Shown here: positions 43,760 to 55,529 of the stretch, in pieces
Layout of the letters: every line of letters begins with the position of its first letter
How positions within the stretch are numbered: the stretch's first letter is position 1
Source: Symsagittifera roscoffensis
Lineage: Eukaryota; Xenacoelomorpha; Acoela; Convolutidae
Direction of reading: 5' to 3'
Length of the DNA stretch: 64,000 bases
Assembly (NCBI RefSeq): GCF_963678635.1
Contig: NC_087071.1
Coordinates: forward strand, 29,196,120 to 29,260,119
Program-made: the position numbers and the translations under genes
The notes under the pieces: generated by a model
Database searches by the model: none
What the model was told of the DNA's origin: nothing
Seen by the model: the letters and a program-made list of their open reading frames with translations, nothing else

Positions 43760-46661
43760 TTAATCAAATTTTTAATTTTAGTGATTTATAACCTTGAATT
43801 AGATGATCAAAATTTGAAAGATACTTACCATATCATTATTATTCAAAGGTTTCAATTGCGTTTTTCGCATGGTATAAATGTGTGTATCAATGATAGTTCA
43901 AGTTCAAAGTGTGCCATAGCAAACGGGGCTTTGGTTTGCGAATCGGTGTTAAGTAGAGAAAAAATGCAAACTTACTTGATAAAAACCTGAAGATGAAGCT
44001 CAGCCAATGATAAAGCTTTATATGATCATATTCTTGTTCTCCTTGTTTTCGTAAGAATGATCTATTCGTGTTCTTAAGTTTTCTTCATAAAAAGAGTAAA
44101 AACCTGTTTTCGTTTTCATTTTTTTTCCAATAGCTTTGAAGTCTCGGTCACATTTTTTTGACGTTGTGTTCAGAGCCTTGAAACAAAAATTCCATTATTT
44201 TTTAGAAAATCATATTTGATTCTTGTTACAAACATTTTTGTATTCCGGAAGTTTGTATATCATATTAAATTTCTTTCAGTCGTTAATTAGGTGAAATTGT
44301 TCGAATTAGGTGACCCATCTCAGATAATTTTTCACTCTCTCAACCAATTTTTGAAACGTTCGACCGTAGAGTTTTTCTTGACCATTTTTTTTAAATACGA
44401 TGCCCAGTTTTGCTTTTTGTGAATTATAAGCGGATTCCACAACAGGCCAAAATCAGATTTGCCGAACAATCTGCAACATTGATTCTTTTTTTATATTTTT
44501 TGCTGTTTTGGATTCCACGGACAAGTAACTAAAACATTGTATGACCAGACACTGCTCCAAAAACAGGCAAATTTGCGAAATCCTTGACAAAATTTGGGAA
44601 ATCTCCAAAATGTTTTGTGGAATTCGAAACACTTTATGGAGTCCATGAACAAGTAATAGTCAATGTGCTTAGTAAATTTAGGCTGTTGTGGAATTATAAG
44701 TAGAGCCCGCAAATTGTAAGCGAAATCCGCAAATTGTAAGCAGAATTTGTAAAAATTTGGGCAACCCTTATACGTTTGCGGAAACCGCTTACATTTGCGG
44801 AATCCGGAACGACTACTTATATTCGCTCGTTGCTGAATCCGCAACAAAACTAATAAGACGATTAAATTCACATTACAGGTATTTGTACGCGGAATCCACA
44901 GAAATTTTGTGAGTGGAATAAATTTACAACAAGCAACATGTTTGAAGACTTGCTTCTGGAATCCAGGAGCATTAAAAAAACTTGAGCGCCTATCCAGTGC
45001 ACATCTTCGTAATGTTTATTAAACAAAAAAAATTCTATATCTGTATATTTAGTTACCAATTTGAATTTATTTTAATTTACATGAAAAGTTGTTGTCACAA
45101 AAAAGCACAATATATTCTACATTTTCCGTAAGCATGGAAATTGATGAATGAGAGTCTGGTTAGAAGAAAAGATTGATTGGATTTCCCCGCTTCTCGTTGA
45201 TCCCTGACCGACCAAGGGGTTCGATTCCTTTTGGGCCCTATGGTACTAATTAACATTTCCAACGATTTTAGTCCAGAGGCGAGTTTTATCAATATTTCTC
45301 ACATTGCATTCCTAAATTTTTTATCGCTTTTTTGTACCCGCATGATTAAACAGTCCGCCCTTTCCCTTTCTCCAGAAAAAAACTAGTTTCATTTCTCCAT
45401 ATATGTTTATCATTTCTTCGTCAAACCGGGTAAGTGGCAGGTTGTACCGACATCTGTACCTGATAAAATCCGTCAAGTCTGTTATTTCAATTTTTTTCAT
45501 CGGCATTCTTTGTTGCTTTAAAAACAGACTGCACCACAAAAACAACGCACTGCCCTAAGATTGTATTGTTGATACGACCAGACCTACTTAGTCAAAATGC
45601 AACACAAATGACCATGAAATCAATGGAATCCACCTAAACACACAGTCATTGTTCATTTCTTTATTTTACCGCACAGCAAGAAAAAACATTTTAAATCTCA
45701 ACGACAGTCCATCAAAAGCTATTAAATTATGCTGAGCAATGTGAAAAATTGTGAATACCATTGAAAGTTATTTTCATTAAAAAAAAATTATTTTTTTTAT
45801 CATCAAAACCAGTCAATTCAATGGTGCAGTTGTATTTTATATGAATGCATCAAACCAACTTTTTAAATGCTCTTTTCAAATTTTATCGACTTTAGTTTGC
45901 TCCACCAGAATCAAAACAACCATCACTGAGTTTCAGTATTGAGCTTGTTTTTTTTTACTTTACTTTTTTCGCACATGCGGTTTTTAATGAAGAGACGGTT
46001 ATTGTTAAATTGATATAATACCTGAAAAACAGCACTTTTAAAAGGTATGGCTACAACTTCGATGATAGAGCGCAAGGCCACTCTTAGACCGCCCGTCTAC
46101 AACAGGTTTGAAATTTTGATGGATCTCTTAAACTATCTCCCCTTTTTGGTACCCATTAACGAATGCCACCCCTATTAAAACTAATTCAGCTGTTCAGAAT
46201 TTGTGAAGTTTGTACCTAGTACCAAATCACCCTCTTGCAAAAGTAAAAGAGTATAAGATTTCCATATTGTTTGATAATTATTTCTATAAATTTTATCTCC
46301 CAGCAAAACTTAGGATGGTTGGCAGAGGAGGGGTTGATTTTCGAACTCTGTAGATATTATTTTCAATGCAGCTTCAAGTACTTCTAGAGCTAATTTTTTT
46401 TCTTACTCGCCAGACTTTTTAAACCATCATAAAAGAAATCTTGTTGGTAACAAGGCTAGAAGTAGCTGAGGAATCTTAAAATATCTCCGGGGGTTCGTTA
46501 GGCAGCGGGGTCTTTGTTGAGTGGATTAATTTGATTGAATTTCCCATCAATCAGAATGCAGCAACATTAGAAACCTCAATCAAAAACCCTAGTGCTAATT
46601 GACTGTTTTTAAGGGGATTGACTCTTTTTGGTAGATACCATAGGGGAAGGGGCTGGTTAGG
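43760..46661. other. Non-coding host DNA
   Basis: No gene supported. Near 44695-44860 the sequence repeats AATCCGCAAAT-like and TTGCGGAAACC-like phrases on both strands. At about 45215 there is a GGTTCGATTCC phrase resembling a tRNA B box, without a matching tRNA fold. The minus-strand frames 44491-44871 and 45321-45545 show no recognisable domain. Confidence 0.45.
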
Positions 46662-46663
46662 TA

Positions 46664-47515
46664 CCCGGGTTGACCAAAACTTCTTATCATACAATTTTCT
46701 TAAAATTGTATGAAATCTGTATGATAAACATTTTCCATAAAAGAAAGTTGTATGATAAGTATTTTTCCGTAAACCAAAAACAATTTTTTTTCTATATTCG
46801 TTTTCTGAACGTTTTTGGGTTGTCTTCGTAACCGAGCGCAAGTAACAAAAAGTTAGGATCTTTCAAAGCTGAAGTCACAAAAATCTGGAAAAAATGCATA
46901 GAAACCGACGTGAATGATCCTAGAACTGTCCTACACAAATTATATAAGAGAAGTTACAAACTTTTAAATTATGGCAAAAATTACAAAGATGATTTTTTCG
47001 AAATTTGAATTTTTAATTTATCAGACATTGATCAAGGCATATATAAACAAGCCATACAGAAGAAATTGGAGTTTTTAGCGTTTTTGAAAAAATTTAATAA
47101 GTGAAAAGGAGATAAATCCAATATTAGAGTATCTAGGACTACGTTATGCGCACAAAAAAATTTAAGTTTTGCATGCAAAAACTTTTTTTGAAAAATGTTT
47201 GTTTGGGATCAAAATTCAATTTGCGGTTGAAAAAAAACAATTGCTAGGAAAAATTTTCGTTGTCGCCATCAAAACTGCTAGTCATACAATTTCCATATAT
47301 TGAAATTGTATGATTAGCATCGTTCTTACAAAAATTTTCTTCTTTATTTTGTGCGAGACACCGAATTTTATGCCTTAACAAGGAAAAAAAGTTCTTCGAA
47401 ATTTCGGTGACTCTACTTTAGCAAAATGTATGAAAATTGTATGATTAATAGTTTTCATAGACTTTGTTTTTGAGTTGTATGATTGGCTTTTTCGGTCTAT
47501 GGAGATCAACCCGGG
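46664..47515. mobile_element. TA-flanked MITE with CCCGGGTTGA ends
   Basis: Ends CCCGGGTTGA (46664-46673) and TCAACCCGGG (47506-47515) are perfect complements and are bordered by TA at 46662-46663 and 47516-47517, as for Tc1/mariner-type insertions. Inside, a motif close to TTGTATGATWAG occurs about seven times in both orientations (near 46682, 46705, 46750, 47281, 47305, 47435, 47472), clustered toward the two ends. No transposase is encoded. Repeated subterminal motifs are typical transposase-binding sites. Confidence 0.7.
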
Positions 47516-47563
47516 TAGATCTGAACTAAAGAATTAAAAGAGTGACTAAAATTTCTTTTCCAG

Positions 47564-50500
47564 GCCCCGCAGACGCCGTGCAGACCAAATACCCCTGCGA
47601 TGGGTCGCATCCGGACTCACATCTGGCAAGCTTCACAAGGACACAGAATACAAAACCAAGTTCCACCAGATGTCTCTGGACAGACTGCCGCCCATTAAGC
47701 AGAAGGACGAATTGGCCGGATATAAAAGTCTAGATGCTTTCGAGAAGTTCTCACTGTACAAGTAAGTTATTTAAAAATTGTCATTTTTCATGATATTTTA
47801 CATTTCCCAATAAAAAGATGGTATTTTTGGGTTCTAAATGGCCTGAAAAAGGTTTAAAATCTATATAAATTTTTGCTTAATGCAACTAATTGTGCCTATT
47901 TTTAGGTCAACTTACCCGCCCATAGCATCAAATAGGCCCAATTTTCCCCGGCCTCCGAACCAGTTCGAGCCCCCCGGCAAAGACAACAGTCGCAAACAGG
48001 TTAGCTTGGACAAATGCGTTCAAATAGTCTTAAAAGTCTGTACCAATAACTCTTAGTGTTTTTACTAATCAAACAATTATTTTAAACGAAATGTTTAACA
48101 AACGGCTTGTCCTAATTTTTTAATATTTCTTATTTTCACCGATTTTTCGTTAATACTAGAACACCATGATGAAAAGTACAAAGCTTAAAAGTCATAAGAA
48201 TCGTTTCAAAAGTGCACATTTTGGAGGCCATAAAATATTAAAATAATTAAAGTGGCAACTTTTGTTATTGAGGAAAGTTTTTTAAAAAATTAGGACATTT
48301 GAGACAGGTTGATTCTCAATTTGTTTTTAGATATTAAGATGGTTTCAAATCCAAAACCTACTCGAATCAAGTAGTAGACATTTTCAAATTAATCTCTCTG
48401 ATTAGACTCCGATGGCGTCAATGTACAAGAAAGAGTTCGCACCCTTCCCCTCGTCTCTTCAGAGATCCCAGCCTACTCCAAATAAAACCACTTGGGAGCC
48501 AGAACCAGATCCAGTGAGCCAGACTTACCCGATGGTGTCTCTATTCCACAGTGAGTATAAAATAAAAATAAATTTCTCATTTTTCCTTTGATAAGGATTA
48601 AACTTAGATTTAATAGAAAAGGAAAGCGCGTGCCGCCCTTGGAGTTTTCAAACCCATCTTTTTACTTCTTTGAGGACTTCATTGGTTACAACAAAGATAA
48701 ATTATGAGCAGGCGAGGGGAGGGTTCTCATGCTTGAAGGATCGAATGCTTGAAAAAATTCAACCAATCAAAATCGCTAAGCGTTTCTATTGGCTAAAAGC
48801 CTTTCTCACAAAACTGAAGTCAATATTAACAGAAAATTTATTAGATCAGTGGAAAATAATCAAAATATTACAAATTGCGGTTACAACCGCAATACTATTC
48901 AGATAATCATCAAGATCAATGAGGTCAGAATAATAAGAAATTTTAAGTCTTGAAAACTCATCTGCTTATTATCTAATCGGTCAATATTAACACTAATGGC
49001 CTGAATTTATTTTCTTACTTTTACTTCGAGATTTTGAATACCCAATTCTGATTGGCTGAAAATAAGCTAAAGTTAATTCGGTCCTTCACGCATGAGAGAT
49101 GCCACCAGCAGGCGATACTCTAACTTTGTATTTTAGATTGAACTCCTTTTTTTCGCTTGCATGTTTATTGTTCCGATTTGCGTAACGAAAGTAACAGACT
49201 ATTTAAGCTCGGGTGGTTTTTTTTCTTCAGACAGTTTTCGACTCTTTAACTGGCCATTTTTGACGGAATTTTTTTATATCGTTCGAATGGTATTGTTGTC
49301 TTGAGCTTAAATTTGAATAGATATTTTTCCTGCGATCACTTTTCGTAAAGTTATGGGGGTTAAAGATTGCCATTTTGTTCAACTTGGGACAATGAACGCG
49401 CAACTATTTCGCGGTAACAACGAGTTAGCGGAGATTTAATCCGTCTTAGATATCGTTCCAAATTGGTTGAAAGAAGCTTATTTGCCTCAATTGATTTGTT
49501 AAAAGGAGCGAAAATATCCTTTTGTACTTAATATGGCGTGTGGGGTGATGATTTTCACAAAAAAAAATGTCTCAAACTTTAGAGAAAAAAAATTTCATTG
49601 TATTTTATTACATTAATTTTTTATGTTATTGCTGCTCCATAGACCTTAAAAGGTAAAGTCGGAACATTCAGGGCTTTGCCCTGATACGAGCAGTCTTATT
49701 TCAAGTACTATGGCTCAGCTATTGTTAAAGGTCGTTCAAATTCACATTTTAAGAAAAACTCGTCTGATTTGATCCTATCCAGATTGCTAAATTTCAAAGT
49801 GCCTCAACGCAAAATGCTGCTTTTTTTGAGTCTGTAAGAAACGATAAATGGATCTGGCGCTCAAATCATTCCACCCTTCAAACTAAGATGAAGCTGAACA
49901 CAATTACTTCAAAGTTCCAGTTGCACTTACGGCTAAATATTTATAGGACTAAAATAAGGACCAAAAGATCAAGTTTTGTCACTCTCTACTGAGATACGAT
50001 GTAGAACCCTGGCAAAAACTTAGTGTGAATTTTCTTGGTTAATTTCAGTATTTTTTGAAGTTTAAATTACCAACAGAAGAATTGAATTGAAAAAAAAGAG
50101 TACCCTGTATTGACGTGGAAACCACGATAAGGAAAATACTTCGCAGAAATATGTCGATTCACATATTAATTTATTTACACTCGAGTACAGTTTTTTTGAT
50201 GTTTTCAAAAACGCAATTTCTGACCTTTGGAAGAGGACACAAACTTTTCTGGAAACAGTTCAGAAGCTGATACAAAAACTTTGGACGTTAACTTTCATAG
50301 TCGCAGCCTTCTCTGGAGTTTTCGTTTTAACGGGATTCGACCTAATTGAGCTTTTTCGAGCCCTATTTTTGCAGTTTGCAAGCTATTCAAACTCAAAAAA
50401 TCAAGTTTGAAATTATTCAAAATTGGAGATACATTTGCCGATGATACTGGGTCAGTGAATAACTTAGTCAATGAAAATTAAGTTACGTGATCATAATTCC

Positions 50501-53500
50501 TTCTGAAGCAGATATTTTGTCAAATTTTCTTCTGACCCAAAAAAATCTTGGACGTAATTATATATTGAGGCGCTATCATCAACGAAGAAACCATTGAAAA
50601 TCAAAGGATCAAAAAAACTTGATATTAAGTTGCAGAGGTAATTTCGCTGAAAAATGTTTCCCACTACGGTGCATTATGCCTTTGAGCTCTGCTTTTTTTT
50701 GAACACTGCATTCGTACGTTCATTAAATTATCTTGTGTAATTAGTTTCGTCTCCAAGATAATTGAAAGAAGTTAGATATCACAAAAGTTCATCAAAAATC
50801 GACAATGATTGTTACGGCTACTTTTTCTGAAAGCCAATACTTAACAATTCAAATTTTTATGGAAAATTTGTTGCAACATTTTTGAAAACTTTTCAGATGA
50901 CTTCAAGGCCTTTTCTGGGACCGACTGTACACGAAGGCCGATCAAAAATGACGACGGTGGATGGCAACTGCCCCACTACCCTTTGGAGGGGAAGAGCACC
51001 AGTGCCGACGCGTACAGGTAACTATCCCAGCTTCCCCCCACCCTGCGCGTTTAGACTTTATATTAGAGCAACATTGTTAAGAGTAGTCAAAAAACCCCTA
51101 TCGAGTTATCTGCCTTTACAACCACCCTCTTCCCCCCGCCCCGCTTTACTGAGACTTTCCTTAAACTTGTTGTCAAAGTATTGTTGTTAAGAGAAGTAGA
51201 AAAAAAACAGGTCGCACGACTTGCCCTTTGTTCCTGTTATCCGTACGGATATTATAGAAAACATCCTTTATTAATGATCTAGATTTAGATGCTAGAACTA
51301 CCAGTTGGTAATGATTACATATTATAAACATAACTGATTAATTAACACATATAGAAGTCTGATGATTAAAATAAGTACCTATTTATACGTAATGACATAT
51401 GTACTAGTTATTATGAAAAACTGTCTCTCAATTGATTCAAGGTCAGTGTCAGCCAGACTTAAACATTCTTAGATGAAATTAAGTTGTTCTCTTAATCGTT
51501 CATTTCTCAGTTAGCGTTCAGCATAGACTCAGACAAACATAGATTATACCTCACTTACCAGATGCGGGTATAACATGGCGCAGCCAGCAATCACAAAGAA
51601 CCCATTGGGGATCACACCGTTTCGGCAGAAAGCCTCAGCGGACCCACCGATAGAGTGGGATAAATGGAACCAGCAATTATTTCTTGGAGTCATTGCAAAA
51701 GACGGTGTAAACTTATCGAAACTATTACAAAACCATCCAGCTATAAGAAAACCTCAAGAACCAGGATATAAACTCCCCATCGAGGGGGAAACCGACAAAC
51801 AAGTACGAGATCGAAACCTACGCAACCAAGAAAAACGAGTAGCGCGGGAAAATCAGTGTCAACATTTAGACAACCTTGGTCCAACAGTAGACGGAGTGCC
51901 GTGGGAAGAAGCGGACATCAAATGCCGGAGCTACATTTTTTTGTGCCTGGGGACTGAAGGTCAAAGAAGACTGTCACAATATTACCCGAATCTCAAAATT
52001 CAAGAAATCTCAACAAGAGACTTCTGGGGAAGGTTAAAACGACTCTTTGTGAAGAAACGAAATGTAACATTCGACCGATATGAAGCTTTCACACGCAAAC
52101 AAGGAAAAACAGAAACCCTGGAAGAATTACACTGTGGACTCACAGAACTCGTGGTCAAAGGCAACTTCAAATGTACCGCATGCAATGATAGTGGACTCGT
52201 ATCAGAAATAATTCGAGATTTGTTTACGGCAAACATGGCAAACGACGAAGTTCAAAAAGACATCTAGATGAAACGAAAACACCCGACCAAGCGTTGGATT
52301 ACGCAGTACGAAAAAAGCCTCGAGAATCAAGTCCACATCAGAAAGCAGGGATCGTGTAATAGCCACACCGGATTTGCAAACATAAAATCAGAACCAATAA
52401 ACTTCGTCCAAAGGAGGGGTGGTTATAAATCACAACCCCGGGGTGGACGCAGTCGTGGAGGAACAACGACGAGAAACAGTTCGAACAGATCGACACAGAA
52501 TAAAGATTGTTTCAAGTGTGGTAACGCCTTCTCAGCTAACAACCTGGCACAGTGTCCGGCGCGAGATAAAATTTGTAATAAATGTACAAAAAGGGGTCAC
52601 TTCGCCAAACTATGCAAATCTAGTGGAGTAAACGTTATTCAAGAGTACATTCCTCAGCAACAGGATATTCAGGAAACAGATATGACCACCTATGTCGATT
52701 ATATCCAAGCTGGTGATATAATCCCGGGATGGGAGTTGGTACATCCAGATGATACATCTACCAACTGGATAAAATTCGAACCACGACGAGCAGAAGTCAT
52801 AAGAAATAATGATCTACAAGGTCATCTCATTCGGGTCTTTTCGGAGACAAACAATATCGTGTTTATCGCAAACATAGGTTCTCCAACATCTTTCGTGAAT
52901 GAAAAAACAGCCAACCTTCTAACATCTACTGTCAAATCGGCGGTGAAAACGACATTAGGGGAAGACGACGAGGCCAACAGAATGGTTTGTTATAAAGGCT
53001 ACAAGATCCCGTCACTTGGCAGGCTGATAGCTCCTATAGAATCTGGAGGATGGACGATCCAAACAGCTTCATTCATAGTGGTGGACGACAGACGAGCGAA
53101 CATCATGGGACGCAACCTTCTTTCCCAGATTGGAATAAAACTGCACCAGGAAAGAAAACCAGTTGGTAAGTCTAATTTTCACGTCAACAGCATCGACAGT
53201 TCAGACACGCAAATAGCGGCGTGGGTTAAAACCACGTACCCTGGTCTCTGTACACGAATAGGGCGCTCCAAGAATCACATGGTTCATACAGATTTCTTAA
53301 AAGATTTCAAGGCGTTGCAACAACGTGGGAGACGTATCCCCATCCACATTCAAGAGAAAGTAGAAAATGAAATTCGATCGCTAATTGACCAGGGGCATAT
53401 AATCCGTCTGGACAAATGCAGCGACCATCAATTCATAAGCCCTATTGTAACAACGGTAAAGAAAGATCAATCAATAAAATTGGCAATGGGTTCAAAACAA

Positions 53501-55529
53501 ATCAACAAATCTATCCATAAAAACAAATATCAAATGCCAAATATCGAGGTTTTGTTAGATAATATAGCACAATCGGCTCAGGAAGAAACAAACAAACCGG
53601 GGACCACGTATTTTAAAACACTAGATTTACGTTATGCGTATAGTCAACTGCCACTCGATGAAACAACACGAACGCAGTGTAATTTCAGTATTATTGGGGG
53701 CAGGGCTACCGGAACCTACCAGTTCCAAACATGCTTTTACGGACTCACCGATATGCCCGCGGAGTTTCAGAAATCCATTGATCTGACCCTCAATAATGAA
53801 AAAGATACGTTTGCATTTTTAGATGATATCCTGATTATTTCTCACGGTACCAAAGAACAACACATAGATAAACTAACGAAAGTTCTTAACAAGTTAGATA
53901 TCGAAAACATGGCCATCTCCGTTGACAAATGTAAATTTGGGTGCAAAGAAGTAGAATGGTTAGGCTTCGTAATTAATGAATATGGAATAACCCCTATGCA
54001 AAAGAAAACCGATGCTATAGTAAACTTACACCACCCAAAAAATTTTAAGCAACTCAAAAGTTTTATGGGATCTGTTCATCATTTGAACAAGTTTATACCT
54101 AATCTGGCTCAATTATGTACTCCGCTACGACCCCTACTGTCTGCAACCAACAATTTTAATTTTGTATGGAAAGAGGAACATGAAAAAGCGTTTCGTAATA
54201 TACAAGTGGTAGTTCAAAATATTACGGAAAATAGACATTTAGTAAGCAACAGAGAAATGCGGATTGTTTGTGACGCCAGCCGCGAGGGACTAGGAGCGGC
54301 ACTCGAACAAGAAACACCAGATGGATGGGCAACCATTGCGTACGCATCGCGCTTTTTGAATTCGTGTGAACAAAAGTATTCAGTTAATGAGCTCGAGCTC
54401 TTAGCCGCAGTATGGGCTATCGAACATTTTAAGTATTACCTCTATGGTAGACGGTTCACGTTAATCACAGATCACCAAGCATTGGTAAGTGCCTTACAGA
54501 GTAACCAGTCAGTGTCAGCCAGACTTAAACATTGTTAGATGAATTTAAGTTGTTCTCTTAATCGTTCATTTCTCACTTAGCGTTCAGCATAGACTCAGAA
54601 AAATATAGATTATACCTCACTTACCAGATGAGGGTATAACAGTTCCCTCGTGAATACACTGATCTTTAAAAAATCCTTCTTGTTCTAGTTGGAAGTACAT
54701 GCCAATGGCCCAGTCTTACAAACCAACAACTGTTTACAATCCAGATGATTCAAACAAGTTCTCGGCCATGTCTGAACAGAAGTACGTAAATTACATCACT
54801 TTCAAGCTGATATTACATCACTGAACTTTTAATTAGATTCGTTTTTTTTATTAATAGATGGAAACAGCTCAAAATTAAGGATATATTTTGATTAAGCTAT
54901 TAAAACAGCAAATGCTAAAAAAAATTTTGAGTTTAATTAATAGAGCATACATTTTGAGCATACAATTAATAGTTTTCAAAAAACTAAAACACACTCGAAT
55001 ACAAAGCTCCTCCCCATTTTCAATGGTCAGAACAATAATCAATGATTTTTTGGCTCATCAAAATTAATTTGGTGTATTTAGACAATCATATATCCCATAT
55101 AGTCAAGAAACATACATCGAATCGCTGACAGAAGGCGACAATATCGACTTCAAAGACGGCAGAACTAGTCGTTTCATCAGGCCCCGCCCACCTCCTGAAG
55201 GTCCAAGTGTCGACAATCTCTACGGCAGCGGGCCAATCAGAAAAGGAAACGTCACGTTTGAAGACATTTCAGCTTCTAACCAATCAGATTTGAGAAAAGG
55301 ACATCAGAACTCGGCGCCATTGCCTCCGATTGCAGCGAGTTCCAAAAGCGAAAAGAAAAATTCTGATGAAAAAATTAGGTCTTCTGGGAATAATGAAGAC
55401 GGAAATGTGGGAAATACTTCTGTTAAAATTGAAGGCGTATCAAGCGAACAAAATAATCGGGAGGTTCAAAAGGTGATTGACAGTTACAGACAATCACTCT
55501 ATTCTACTACATACAAAAGTGATTACTAA
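47564..55529 (+). CDS. SAXO/FAM154-like axonemal microtubule protein (3' exons)
   Basis: Six exons join in one frame with consensus splice sites: 47564-47761, 47906-47999, 48406-48550, 50897-51017, 54689-54781 and 55082-55529, ending TAA 55527-55529. The product has recurring Tyr/Phe motifs of the S/T-x-Y-K-x-x-F/Y kind: DTEYKTKFHQM, ASMYKKEFAPFP, PLEGKSTSADAY, MAQSYKPTTVY, EQKQSYIPYS, TTYKSDY. These resemble the Mn repeats of SAXO proteins, which bind and stabilise ciliary and sperm microtubules; MDM1 has similar repeats. The C-terminal 90 residues are low-complexity and charged. Upstream exons, including the start, are not found. Intron 4 is interrupted at 51235 by a gypsy element, and a MITE ends 48 bp before the first exon. 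Confidence 0.6.
51235..51575 (+). repeat. 5' LTR
   Basis: 341 bp from TGTTATCCG to GGTATAACA. TGGCGCAGCC follows at once, in the place of the primer-binding site; the last A of the LTR is the first base of the gag ATG. The final 134 bp match the surviving part of the 3' LTR at about 95%. Confidence 0.9.
51575..52267 (+). pseudogene. Gag, capsid part, ended by a stop
   Basis: ATG 51575 begins MAQPAITKNPLG. The 230-codon frame includes LCLGTEGQRRLSQYYPNLK, a FDRYEAFTRKQGKTETLEEL helix and DLFTANMANDEVQKDI, the C-terminal part of a Ty3/gypsy-type capsid. It then meets TAG at 52265-52267. Another frame (about 52266-52360) holds the natural continuation (TPDQALDYAVRK), after which the original frame resumes, so a pair of opposite-sense indels has displaced roughly 30 codons and created the stop. 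Related to gag of the element at 34190-39110. Confidence 0.85.
52268..54538 (+). pseudogene. Nucleocapsid, protease, RT and partial RNase H
   Basis: One 756-codon open frame, in phase with gag. Two zinc-binding clusters lie near 52510-52615 (CFKCG.., CNKCTKRGHFAKLC). The protease active site is IANIGSPTSFV (AAC 52871-52873), with Asn where the catalytic Asp should be. RT shows VKKDQSIKLAMGSK, FKTLDLRYAYSQL (catalytic Asp), CFYGLTDMPAEFQ and FLDDIL (53816-53833). RNase H has IVCDASREGLGAAL, NELELLAAVWAIEHFKYY and TDHQAL, then is cut at about 54507 and joined to LTR sequence. RT residues look intact, but protease and integrase are lost. Confidence 0.92.
54508..54641 (+). repeat. 3' LTR, truncated
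   Basis: Matches 51442-51575 base for base in length with about seven substitutions, beginning GTCAGTGTCAGCCAGAC at the deletion junction. Its first part is missing. Confidence 0.9.

Larger units (their letters stand above)
51235..54641 (+). mobile_element. Ty3/gypsy retrotransposon, 3'-deleted, in a host intron
   Basis: The 5' LTR starts TGTTATCCG and the 3' end finishes GGTATAACA, complementary TGTTAT/ATAACA tips. GTTCC at 51230-51234 and 54642-54646 is the 5-bp target duplication, so both ends are original. The pol gene runs out within RNase H straight into the last 134 bp of an LTR, so the rest of RNase H, the whole integrase and about 207 bp of the 3' LTR are deleted. It lies in the same orientation as the SAXO-like gene, in its penultimate intron. 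Confidence 0.94.

Noticed and set aside
44491-44871. 126-codon minus-strand frame as a gene
   Set aside because: Expected by chance in this composition, no motif, no splice context, Phe/Cys-rich low-complexity product.
45190-45250. tRNA gene suggested by GGTTCGATTCC
   Set aside because: No matching A box, anticodon arm or complementary acceptor strands could be placed around it.
50882-51190. 102-codon frame as a single-exon gene
   Set aside because: It is a different frame running through the real exon 50897-51017 and its downstream intron.
51575-54538. Intact endogenous retrovirus with envelope gene
   Set aside because: No env frame; pol is truncated in RNase H and joined to an LTR fragment.
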